Shown piece after piece: positions 15,407 to 23,529 of a stretch of 64,000 bases of DNA; the stretch's first letter is position 1, and each line of letters starts with the position of its first letter. The position numbers were made by a program, and so were the translations under genes. Source of the stretch: Arthrobacter ulcerisalmonis (GTDB taxonomy: Bacteria > Actinomycetota > Actinomycetes > Actinomycetales > Micrococcaceae); the NCBI RefSeq assembly GCF_900609065.1, contig NZ_UXAU01000040.1, positions 65,766 through 129,765 on the forward strand, in the 5' to 3' direction. The notes beneath the pieces are model-generated. The model had not been told where the DNA came from. It made no database searches and saw nothing but the letters and a program-made list of their open reading frames with translations.

Positions 15407-15612
15407 TGTTCCCCCTTTCCAAATGCTTCAGCCATTGTTTCCCGGCATCTCATGAATAGCTCTTCCTCTGCTGTGAGGTCCTGCTTATCTTCTAGCTCTA
15501 GGATTCGGTCTAAGACTCCCTGATACTTCGCGGTCCTCCAGTCTTCGCCGTAAGCCTTGCGATTATCCGCTACTACCTTTGAGTAGTAACGAATCATCTT
15601 CTCTGTGTTCAT
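15403..15612 (-). CDS. Small helical phage protein of unknown function
   Basis: 69 residues (MNTEKMIRYYSKVVADNRKA...), charged and helical, ending EEELFMRCRETMAEAFGKGEQ. It overlaps the genes on both sides by 4 bases (15403-15406 and 15609-15612), so it belongs to one translationally coupled chain between the candidate origin and the HNH gene. GGAGGAG lies just before its ATG. No family recognised. Confidence 0.55.
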   Translation of the reverse strand: MNTEKMIRYYSKVVADNRKAYGEDWRTAKYQGVLDRILELEDKQDLTAEEELFMRCRETMAEAFGKGEQ

Positions 15613-15794
15613 TTCTCCTCCTTACTTTTTAGATACTCTGCATACTCTTCAGGCGTTCCATGTCGCCATGCTCCGCTGTCCAGTGCGCGCTGGTATGTAT
15701 CCCATCCTTGGATGATTGCTAGGTGTTCCGCCGTGTGGTATTCAATCCACGCTGCATCTCCATATGCGATCATCACGCCCGGTACTTCGATCAT
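15609..15794 (-). CDS. Small phage protein of unknown function
   Basis: 61 residues from the ATG at 15794 (MIEVPGVMIAYGDAAWIEYH), aromatic-rich and acidic, ending EEYAEYLKSKEEK. A longer open frame extends upstream to 16124, but it would run through the iteron array and the preceding small gene; the ATG coupled to that gene's TGA is the better start. Function unknown. It has a mix of Trp, Tyr and Glu that could suit a nucleic-acid mimic, but there is no direct evidence for this. Confidence 0.5.
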   Translation of the reverse strand: MIEVPGVMIAYGDAAWIEYHTAEHLAIIQGWDTYQRALDSGAWRHGTPEEYAEYLKSKEEK

Positions 15795-15910
15795 TGGATA
15801 ACTCCTGCTTTCTTCAGTTCCTCGACTACTATCCTGCGTACCATTTCTTCCGTGGTCTCTTCTCGGTTGCGTTCCATCTCGGCTACATATCGTTCTAGTG
15901 ATGCGTTCAT
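15791..15910 (-). CDS. Very small helical phage protein
   Basis: 39 residues (MNASLERYVAEMERNREETT...), a charged helix. AGGAG lies 5 bases before the ATG at 15910, and its stop overlaps the next start as ATGA. It is the first gene after the candidate origin on the minus strand. Function unknown. Confidence 0.45.
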   Translation of the reverse strand: MNASLERYVAEMERNREETTEEMVRRIVVEELKKAGVIQ

Positions 15911-15967
15911 ATCCGCTCCTGCGGTCGTGTGTTATTGGAGCGTCGCTGCGTCTTTTGGTGATTAGCT

Positions 15968-16125
15968 CTGTGCAAGTCCGTGCAAGTCTCTGTGCAAGTT
16001 TTTTACTTGCATAAGCCTGCATAGACTTGCATGGACTTGTGTTAAACCTGCATAAACCTGCATGGAGCCAATAACCTGCACACTTGCACCCCCCCCTATA
16101 GGGGGGTGCAATGCAAGTAGGCAAG
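15968..16125. repeat. Iteron-like array with GC palindrome, candidate replication origin
   Basis: On the minus strand the motif WTGCARGTYT recurs about every 10-20 bases (ATGCAGGTTT twice in tandem, ATGCAAGTCT, ATGCAGGCTT, ATGCAAGTAA). Further TTGCAC/GTGCAAGT copies lie in direct and inverted orientation toward 15968. At 16084-16110 lies TGCA, eight C, TATA, six G, TGCA, a near-perfect palindrome that may also act as the terminator of the ATPase gene just upstream. Repeats beside a RepA-like helicase are typical of iteron origins. Operator sites for a regulator are the main alternative. Confidence 0.6.
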
Positions 16126-16132
16126 TCAGGTC

Positions 16133-17614
16133 TTAGTCATCCGAATCGACAGATACCATCATCCATTTAGGACGGCTATCATTTCCGAGATTCTGAATGA
16201 TCCCCTTGTATTCGAGGGTGGATAGATGCTCTGAAACTACATTGCGGTTAAGGCAGGTCTTCTCAGCAATCTTGAGTGCTGAAGTACAGCCTGCGCCGAT
16301 TGCTTCACGGACCTTGATTTCATCGAGCATACCGACGCGCTCTTGACGCTCAGCAATGGATAGCTGAGGCCCTTCAGGGATAGCCACGCCGCCTGAACCT
16401 GATCCACCTTCGAAGTGAACAGTTTCGATAACATAGTTCAGTTTCTTGTCAGGGTCCTTGGAGCCTTTCACCTTCTCAAAAGAGAGTGTCCTTGTTCCCG
16501 TTGCGTTTCTCTTGAGCTTGATAAGCAAATCCATCATTGCTTTTTGAGAGGAAGCGCCACGGCCTGAGCCTGTATCGGTCTTGCCCTCGTGGTGGATAAG
16601 CAATGCAAGGAACTTACCTTCGTTCGCCCAATCCTGAATTGGCTTCAGAGCGGCCACCATATCCACGTTGGAATTCTCATCGACGCCAGACAGGATATTG
16701 GCCTGAGGATCGAAGACAGCAAGGCTTAGGTCAATTCCTGCTTTGGTGATCTTCTCTCTCATTGCCTTCAGTCCAAAGAGGCCGGGGGCAACTTCCAGAG
16801 TTGTGCTGACAGTAAGTGTCTGCCCTTCCGCTGCGTCCCAGACCAGAAGCTTAGAAACGTCCGCTGAGGGGTGCTTAGCCTTCCAAGCTTCAACCATGTC
16901 CCAGAACGGTTGCCCACCCTCTGCGGCCACATACAGGACGTGTGAGGGGCCTCTGGTGTTGAGCGGTAGGTTCTGCCACGAGTCCAGCCCTGCACAGATG
17001 CTTAGAGCTAGGTCAACCATGGCGATTGTCTTGCCAGCAGAGGATTGCCCATAGAGCTGTCCGATGCCTACAGAAGGGATGTGGTCCTGGACTAGGTGCG
17101 GGAGAGCTTCACGAATCTTCAGGAAGTCCACTGTCAGGAACTCGGCGTCTTTCACCATTCCATCCGGTGCTTCGTCAAGCTCTGACTTCAAGAGCTTCGA
17201 GTAGCTTTCCAGCGCTGAGGCCTGTTGTAGCTTGTGACCTGCTGAGAAGTGCGAGCTGAACTTATCGGCTGCTTCTGGGTCGGTCTTCTTCAGGGCTGGG
17301 AGCGAGTGATAGATAGCATCCGTTACTACTAGGTAGCTGGCTGCTAGCCTCTTGATGAGTTTGTGGATGAACCAATCACCCTCGGTCTTGATGAACTCTG
17401 TCCCATCATGTACGTACCAAGCTGCTTCCGTCTTCACGTACACAACGCCACCCTTGATGAACGTAGCCAGAGCCTTAGCGATAGCCAGCTCGGTGCCGGG
17501 TATGGTCTCAGGGGTGACGCCGTCGCCAATAAGGCTCTTCTCAAACGCAAGCTTGCGGTCATCGGAAAATATTGCTTCGAGGATTTCACTCTCGGATTTG
17601 ATTTCTAGGTCCAC
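16133..17614 (-). CDS. RepA-like replicative ATPase/helicase with winged-helix tail
   Basis: 493 residues from a GTG at 17614 (AAAGG 8 bases upstream). Residues 1-150 resemble the N-terminal region of primase/helicase proteins (FIHKLIKRLAASYL near 82). A RecA/RepA-type ATPase domain follows: Walker A GQSSAGKT at 189-196, an aspartate-rich strand LAVFDPQANILSG near 292, FLALLIHHEGKTDTGSGRG near 325 and a motif-4 strand after it. The last ~70 residues (KVREAIGAGCTSALKIAEKT...) form a winged helix suited to binding repeated DNA. The iteron array lies immediately downstream. Likely the replication initiator/helicase of the element. Confidence 0.75.
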   Translation of the reverse strand: MDLEIKSESEILEAIFSDDRKLAFEKSLIGDGVTPETIPGTELAIAKALATFIKGGVVYVKTEAAWYVHDGTEFIKTEGDWFIHKLIKRLAASYLVVTDAIYHSLPALKKTDPEAADKFSSHFSAGHKLQQASALESYSKLLKSELDEAPDGMVKDAEFLTVDFLKIREALPHLVQDHIPSVGIGQLYGQSSAGKTIAMVDLALSICAGLDSWQNLPLNTRGPSHVLYVAAEGGQPFWDMVEAWKAKHPSADVSKLLVWDAAEGQTLTVSTTLEVAPGLFGLKAMREKITKAGIDLSLAVFDPQANILSGVDENSNVDMVAALKPIQDWANEGKFLALLIHHEGKTDTGSGRGASSQKAMMDLLIKLKRNATGTRTLSFEKVKGSKDPDKKLNYVIETVHFEGGSGSGGVAIPEGPQLSIAERQERVGMLDEIKVREAIGAGCTSALKIAEKTCLNRNVVSEHLSTLEYKGIIQNLGNDSRPKWMMVSVDSDD

Positions 17615-17697
17615 GGTATGTAGCCTTTCATTGTGGACATCTCTAGTCTCTTCGCAGGAGGTATAATAGAGAGTGTCTGCGGTAAATAAATTAATCG

Positions 17698-17728
17698 GTA
17701 AGGCCTCTGTTTCCAGCAGGGGCCTTAC
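17698..17728 (-). terminator. Hairpin between early genes and RepA-like gene
   Basis: 8-bp stem GTAAGGCC / GGCCTTAC with a 15-base loop directly after the 58-residue gene on the minus strand, followed by the A/T-rich run CGATTAATTTATTT. A moderate intrinsic terminator separating the early genes from the replication gene. Confidence 0.55.
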
Positions 17729-17905
17729 TTAGTTTTCTGGGAATATTCCTTCAGTGGCTGCGGAGTCAGGGAGACTCCCTACAAGTCCGGGAATGTTATA
17801 GAAGTATTGGTTCCCATTGTTACGGTCCCTGAGTAGTAATAGGACCATTCTCCCGTCACTGACCGGAGTTACTGACAATACTTCGATATTGGGTGCGATT
17901 CTCAT
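17729..17905 (-). CDS. Small early phage protein of unknown function
   Basis: 58 residues (MRIAPNIEVLSVTPVSDGRM...), with a beta-rich, hydrophobic middle (MVLLLLRDRNNGNQYFYN) and an acidic end. Its ATG overlaps the preceding stop as ATGA. The last gene of the four-gene early group before the hairpin. No family recognised. Confidence 0.5.
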   Translation of the reverse strand: MRIAPNIEVLSVTPVSDGRMVLLLLRDRNNGNQYFYNIPGLVGSLPDSAATEGIFPEN

Positions 17906-18201
17906 TTTGTGTCTTCCATTTCCAGTGGGTTAGTGGTTTCTTCCCAGACCTTGTCGGCAAAGGTTCCGATGTATCCGAGACTTTCGGCTTCTATGATCAA
18001 ACCGCCGTCAAACTCCGTGGCCTTGTATTCGAAAGCCCCGTGTTCTTTTCGCCCATCGGTGTAGTGGTTGACGGTTTCAACCTTCAACAGGCCGGGGCAG
18101 GATGTGCAATAAACCTTGCCTTCACTGTTGTAGTAGTTGTACCAACCTGTCGGTAGTGCGGTGAATCCTCTGTCGATCTGTTCTTGACGTGCAAAGCTCA
18201 T
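17902..18201 (-). CDS. Early phage protein of unknown function
   Basis: 99 residues (MSFARQEQIDRGFTALPTGW...). A CTSCPGL segment near residues 32-38, a Tyr/Trp-rich first half and a beta-rich middle (GGLIIEAESLGYIG) suggest a small folded domain, possibly zinc-binding, but two cysteines alone are weak evidence. It sits in a coupled early group, starting right at the stop of the 43-residue gene. Function unknown. Confidence 0.6.
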   Translation of the reverse strand: MSFARQEQIDRGFTALPTGWYNYYNSEGKVYCTSCPGLLKVETVNHYTDGRKEHGAFEYKATEFDGGLIIEAESLGYIGTFADKVWEETTNPLEMEDTK

Positions 18202-18333
18202 TTAGTTCTCTCTTTCGGTTTTTGTTGCTGTTGTTGGGTACTTCTCAAGCGCTTCGGTAAGAGTCATCGAATCGTCAAATGCTTTTTGTACTCTATCGAT
18301 CTGCTCTTGTGTCATTTCGTATTTGCGCTTCAC
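18202..18333 (-). CDS. Very small early phage protein
   Basis: 43 residues from a GTG at 18333 (MKRKYEMTQEQIDRVQKAFD...), with AGGAGAG 3 bases upstream and a GTGA overlap with the preceding stop. The helical segment followed by MTLTEALEKYP recalls a minimal helix-turn-helix, so a regulatory role is possible, but the protein is too short to assign. Confidence 0.45.
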   Translation of the reverse strand: MKRKYEMTQEQIDRVQKAFDDSMTLTEALEKYPTTATKTEREN

Positions 18334-18512
18334 TTGCTCTCCTCTGTGGATAGTTCTTCTACTCGGTCTTCTAGGTACATAAGCTTCTGGCGGTAGTCCG
18401 CCTCTTTCTTGCGGTTCTTCTCAAGTAGCTGGCTGTAGAATGTTTCGCTCATAGAGAGTCGTCGCTTGGCTTCGGATAGTTCGGTTCTTTGGTAGATGCC
18501 GGGATGGGACAT
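18330..18512 (-). CDS. Small coiled-coil early phage protein
   Basis: 60 residues (MSHPGIYQRTELSEAKRRLS...), highly charged and helical to its end (YRQKLMYLEDRVEELSTEES). It is the first gene after the integrase and its terminator. Preceded by AGAAAGAAA, a weak ribosome-binding site. Function unknown. Confidence 0.5.
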   Translation of the reverse strand: MSHPGIYQRTELSEAKRRLSMSETFYSQLLEKNRKKEADYRQKLMYLEDRVEELSTEESK

Positions 18513-18689
18513 GTTCGTTTCTTTCTGTAGGGTTTTTCTTATGTACCTATTATCTCATGCACATAAAATAAGGGTGCGTGCAAACTTTTCTCAGCGCCCC
18601 CTCAAATGCCCCGTTTAGCCGCGTATTCTAGGGGTTTTTCTCGTCGCTCTCCGACACTTCACAACCATTATTAACTTCCTTTTGGGCAG
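18513..18689 (-). promoter_or_regulatory. Candidate early promoter region of the prophage
   Basis: 177 bases between the integrase terminator and the first early gene. The minus strand carries GATAAT near 18548-18553, inside a stretch that is unusually A/T-rich (TTATTTTATGTGCAT) for this genome; a TTGCAC upstream is too far for standard spacing. The region must hold the promoter for the early operon. No operator palindrome for a repressor was found by eye, and no divergent gene lies here. Confidence 0.35.
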
Positions 18690-18690
18690 C

Positions 18691-18724
18691 AAAAAGACCC
18701 CCTAGCTATCGGAGCTAAGGGGCC
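18691..18724 (-). terminator. Integrase terminator
   Basis: Stem GGCCCCTTAGCT / AGCTAGGGGGTC with one mismatch and a 5-base loop on the minus strand, followed directly by TTTTT. It lies 33 bases after the integrase stop, isolating the integrase from the early genes. Confidence 0.8.
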
Positions 18725-18756
18725 TCTCTGTGTGCTTCTCGAAACATCCGCACCTC

Positions 18757-20193
18757 TCAAGCGTAGCGTTTCTTGAACACCACCAGTTCAGGACGCCAGC
18801 GTGCGCCTTTCTTCGAGGGTAGAAAGGTGATCGACTCGAAGACGGTTTCAATCATCCGGCGACGCTTGGCAAGAGGCATAGCGTCCCACTCAAACACCAC
18901 GGCAACATTGTCGGCTTCCTCTTCCGGAGTCGGTACGCGTACGAGTGATACCTTCTCGAACTCCCGAATCTTTTGATCCAGCTCGGCCATACGGGCATCA
19001 TGCGCGTCACGGAATGGTCTGATATCGGAAGGCCTCATCTTGTCTCTAGCGGCCTCTTTCATCCAGTCTGTCCAGTCCTTCTCTTCCAATGCGCGAGAGG
19101 CCCTAAGGCCCCGTAGCGCCTCCTTATCGGCCACAATCTCGGCAGTGTCTAGGGAGGCAAATTCGAGAAGGGTATTCATGATGACAAGGTCATCTACTTT
19201 GTCCATAACCTTCGAGATGTGCTGGTGCTGGCAGCGGTAAATCCACCGTTGGTTTTCAACGCCGCTCTTAAGTTTGCGCGGTGAGTAGGTCCCGTAGACA
19301 GGCTCCTTGCACTCACTACACGTGATCAAACCGGAGCATAGGTATTCCTTATCCGTACGCTTGGCCTGTCCACGTCCCGGCGTCTTGAGGACCGCGCAGA
19401 CCGCTTTCCACGTATCCAAATCTAGAATGGCGTCCCAGTTACCCGGCACCAGATCGAAGCTGACCTTCTTACCGTCCTTGTCCCTCACTACATTGTGTTC
19501 CATCAGACCTGCCACGCGAGGTTTGAGAAGGATTGTCCGGAGTGGTCCACGTGCCCACGTGTTACCGAATGATGTAGCTACCTTTCGATCATTCAGCTCA
19601 CGTACAGCATCGGAGATTGTGCCGCCGTCGATAATGAACTCAGCAACCCACCTAATGGCGTCTGCCTCTTCCTTGATCTCTTTACCTTCGAGGGTCAGGC
19701 CGAATGGCCTACGTCCGCGCCAGTGATCCTTACCAGCTTCTCGGTCCTGTGCGAACTTGGCACGCTGACGGGCAGCACGTTTCTTTAGCTCGTCGGCAGC
19801 TACGGCGACTTTGATGCGTGCGTAGAGGATGCCGTTATCTGTCGAGAGGTCAGCGTCGCCGCCCACCGTCGCCAACATGAGGCCTTGCTGATCCACCATT
19901 GCCAGCAGATGTTCAAACTCCATCGGCACGCGCCAGAGTCGGTCAAGGTCCCATGCGGCTATGGCGTCAATCTCTCCCGCTTCGAAGTCCTTCAGCATCT
20001 GCGCGTACTGCGGACGGGGCACCTTGCCGGATGCTGAGGTGTCATTTTCGAGGTATTCCTTGCCAGCGGTCCAGCCCTTGCGAGCCAGCATCTTATTGAT
20101 GTCGGCGCGTTGGCGGTCTACAGCTAGGCCCTCCTCACCTAGGCGGATTCCCTTGTCAGCAGAGATGCGGAGGTACACAGCACAAGTTGTCAT
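18757..20193 (-). CDS. int: Large serine integrase
   Basis: 478 residues from the ATG at 20193. The N-terminal resolvase domain starts MTTCAVYLRISADKG with the nucleophile Ser11, followed by AAWDLDRLWRVPMEFEHL carrying the conserved arginines. The recombinase domain (WRGRRPFGLTLEG, then WARGPLRTILLKPRVAG) follows, then a zinc-ribbon domain (LCSGLITCSECKEPVYG ... YRCQHQH) and the C-terminal coiled-coil region that controls directionality. It ends 36 bp inside attR. The ATG is only 10 bases from the attP arm and lacks a ribosome-binding site; an in-frame GTG at 20223 would start inside the arm. Catalyses attP x attB recombination in the host ssb. Confidence 0.93.
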   Translation of the reverse strand: MTTCAVYLRISADKGIRLGEEGLAVDRQRADINKMLARKGWTAGKEYLENDTSASGKVPRPQYAQMLKDFEAGEIDAIAAWDLDRLWRVPMEFEHLLAMVDQQGLMLATVGGDADLSTDNGILYARIKVAVAADELKKRAARQRAKFAQDREAGKDHWRGRRPFGLTLEGKEIKEEADAIRWVAEFIIDGGTISDAVRELNDRKVATSFGNTWARGPLRTILLKPRVAGLMEHNVVRDKDGKKVSFDLVPGNWDAILDLDTWKAVCAVLKTPGRGQAKRTDKEYLCSGLITCSECKEPVYGTYSPRKLKSGVENQRWIYRCQHQHISKVMDKVDDLVIMNTLLEFASLDTAEIVADKEALRGLRASRALEEKDWTDWMKEAARDKMRPSDIRPFRDAHDARMAELDQKIREFEKVSLVRVPTPEEEADNVAVVFEWDAMPLAKRRRMIETVFESITFLPSKKGARWRPELVVFKKRYA

Positions 20194-20203
20194 GAAAAAA
20201 ACG

Positions 20204-20253
20204 GTAGCACTATTTGTCACCATCTGTTGGTATGAAGTCCAGGCCTACCGGCA
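20204..20253. other. attR: right prophage-host junction
   Basis: Phage arm GTAGCACTATTTGTCA at 20204-20219, shared core TTGGTA at 20227-20232, then host ssb sequence. The arm is a perfect inverted copy of that in attL. Core to core distance to attL is 16,103 bp. Confidence 0.88.
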
Positions 20254-20635
20254 GATGGCCGGGAACGTGAGCTGCAGCCTGCGCAAGGGTCAACCGGTGA
20301 TTGTGGTGGGCCGGATGAAGGTCCGGAGCTGGGAATACGAGGGCAGGAACTATTTCGTGATCGAAATCGACGCAGATTCCATCGGCCAGGACCTGAAGAG
20401 CGGGACCGCCAACTACACGAAAAACCCCACCAGGCCGGTCATGTCCCTGATGGAACAGGATTCAGCGGACGACGCCGATCCAGAGAACCGGGGGAGCGGT
20501 ACCTTCCAGCCGTCCCCGGACGGGGAGGATCCTGGCGCCCAGGGCTTCGAGCACGACGTGTTGGTGGAAGACACCGACGGTGCGCTGTCCACGTTGGATC
20601 TGGAGACGGGGGAACTGGCAGACAACCGGGCATAG
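20231..20635 (+). pseudogene. ssb: 3' fragment of ssb-like gene after attR
   Basis: Codons 53-186 of the split gene: YEVQAYRQMAGNVSCSLRKG, VIVVGRMKVRSWEYEGR, NYFVIEIDADSIG, then a flexible acidic C-terminal region ending LETGELADNRA. The first part completes the OB fold. The tail does not end in the usual DDDIPF-type SSB tip, so this looks more like a divergent SSB paralog than the main SSB. It has no start codon of its own; the open frame continues backward through attR and antisense to the integrase. Without excision it is probably not expressed as a functional protein. Confidence 0.88.
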
Positions 20636-20738
20636 GCATCGGGACGGGGTGCAGGCAGGGGTCCGCTTGCACCCGGATTGGGGTCACCGACCGCTGGCAA
20701 ATGGAAGTTATGCCCACGCACCCAGTAGATTTGGAAGT

Positions 20739-22421
<1,683 letters not shown>

Positions 22422-22452
22422 TCGCAGCGGGCACGACGCATAAAAGCGGAAC

Positions 22453-22496
22453 ATGACGAAGGACGGCACCCCATCTCGGGTGCCGTCCTTCGTCAT
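22453..22496. terminator. Bidirectional terminator between ettA and tesB
   Basis: Perfect 19-bp stem with the 6-base loop CATCTC, between convergent genes. Strong on stability; T-runs are short on both sides. Confidence 0.85.
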
Positions 22497-22536
22497 CCGA
22501 CGGCGGTTCAGCGGCGCTGCGCCATCCCAGACCAGG

Positions 22537-23466
22537 TCAGCTGGCGGAGCCGCCCAGCGTCTCGGGCTGCACTCGCACCATTCCCTCTTGCGCCACGGTG
22601 GCCACATGCTGCCCGGCCCGGTTGAAGATTTTCCCGGTGGCGAGCCCGCGGGCGCCCTGGGCGCTTGGCGACTCTTGGACGTAGAGGAGCCACTCGTCCA
22701 CCCTGACCGGCCGGTGCCACCACATGGCGTGGTCCAGGCTGGCCACGTTCATGCCCGGCGTCACCCAGCTCAGGCCGTGCTGGCGCAAGATGGACTCCAG
22801 CAAGGTGTAGTCGCTGGCATACGCCAACGCCGCCTGTTGCAGGTTGGCATCGTCTGGCATAGGTCCAAACGTCTTCATCCACACCATGTTGTGCGGGGTC
22901 TTCTCCGCTGAACCTTGCACGTACAGGGCCGGGTCAACGTGCCGGATGTCGAAGGGCCGCTCGTAGGCCCAATGTTTGGCCACAGGGTGGTCCAGGCTGC
23001 CGAGCAGGTCGGCGGTGGTGGGCAACGACTCAGGATCGGGAATGCCAGCCGGCATGGTCGACGCGTGGTTCACACCCTCGGAATGAGTCTGGAATGACGC
23101 AATCATGGACAGGATGGGCAGGTCATCCTGGTAGGCATGCACACGGCGGGCCGAGAAGGAGCGCCCGTCACGCAGTTGCTGCACACCGAAGGTGATGGGC
23201 TTCTTCGCATCGCCCGAGCGGAGGAAGTACCCGTGCATCGAGTGCACGGTCCGGTCCGCATCGACGGTCCGCATCGCCGCAATGAGCGACTGGGCCAAGA
23301 CTTGGCCGCCAAAAACCCGGGGCAGCGGCTGCCGGTGCGTGGAACCAACAAACAATTCTTCGTCGCCGCCGGTGCTTTCCACCTCGCTCAGGTCCAGCAA
23401 CGTGGTGAGAATATGGGTGGGGTCCTCGCGGAATGCGGCCAGCGAACCTGCTTCGGCTTCAGTCAT
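22537..23466 (-). CDS. tesB: Acyl-CoA thioesterase II
   Basis: Hydrolyses medium- and long-chain acyl-CoA to free acid and CoA. The 309-residue double hot-dog protein contains RVFGGQVLAQSLIAAMRTV near residue 52, HSMHGYFLRSGDAKKPI near 75, SFSARRVHAYQD near 104 and the C-terminal MNVASLDHAMWWHRPV with the aspartate, and FNRAGQHVATVAQEG. The start ATG at 23466 is followed by an Ala/Glu-rich head. It reads away from the neighbouring hypothetical gene; about 63 bp separate the divergent starts. Confidence 0.93.
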   Translation of the reverse strand: MTEAEAGSLAAFREDPTHILTTLLDLSEVESTGGDEELFVGSTHRQPLPRVFGGQVLAQSLIAAMRTVDADRTVHSMHGYFLRSGDAKKPITFGVQQLRDGRSFSARRVHAYQDDLPILSMIASFQTHSEGVNHASTMPAGIPDPESLPTTADLLGSLDHPVAKHWAYERPFDIRHVDPALYVQGSAEKTPHNMVWMKTFGPMPDDANLQQAALAYASDYTLLESILRQHGLSWVTPGMNVASLDHAMWWHRPVRVDEWLLYVQESPSAQGARGLATGKIFNRAGQHVATVAQEGMVRVQPETLGGSAS

Positions 23467-23529
23467 GGTTCGACTCTAGACGGCACCCGAGGACGGTCTC
23501 AACAAGGCAGGCCCGGTAGTGTTCTTGGT

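Larger units (their letters stand above)
4124..20232 (-). mobile_element. 16.1-kb siphovirus-like prophage integrated in ssb by a serine integrase
   Basis: The element spans 16,103 bp from core to core. It carries an integrase, a replication ATPase, HNH endonuclease, large terminase, portal, protease-capsid fusion, tail and tape-measure genes, all on the minus strand. Its sequence is visibly richer in A/T than the flanking host genes, and it uses many small overlapping genes. A tape measure with tail proteins and no contractile-sheath gene points to a non-contractile tail. Arthrobacter siphophages with genomes of about 15 kb are known, so the size is compatible with a complete phage. No endolysin, repressor or excisionase is recognised. 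Confidence 0.9.

Noticed and set aside
16003..16124. Extension of the 61-residue phage gene upstream to 16124
   Set aside because: It would translate the iteron array and overlap another small gene; the ATGA-coupled start at 15794 is better supported.
15968..16125. CRISPR array
   Set aside because: Repeats are about 10 bp, spaced irregularly and partly inverted, with no 25-40 bp repeat-spacer pattern and no cas genes.
4135..20219. The 16-bp inverted repeats as transposon terminal repeats
   Set aside because: They flank a serine integrase and crossover core, and no target-site duplication pattern is needed to explain them; restored ssb frame shows site-specific integration.
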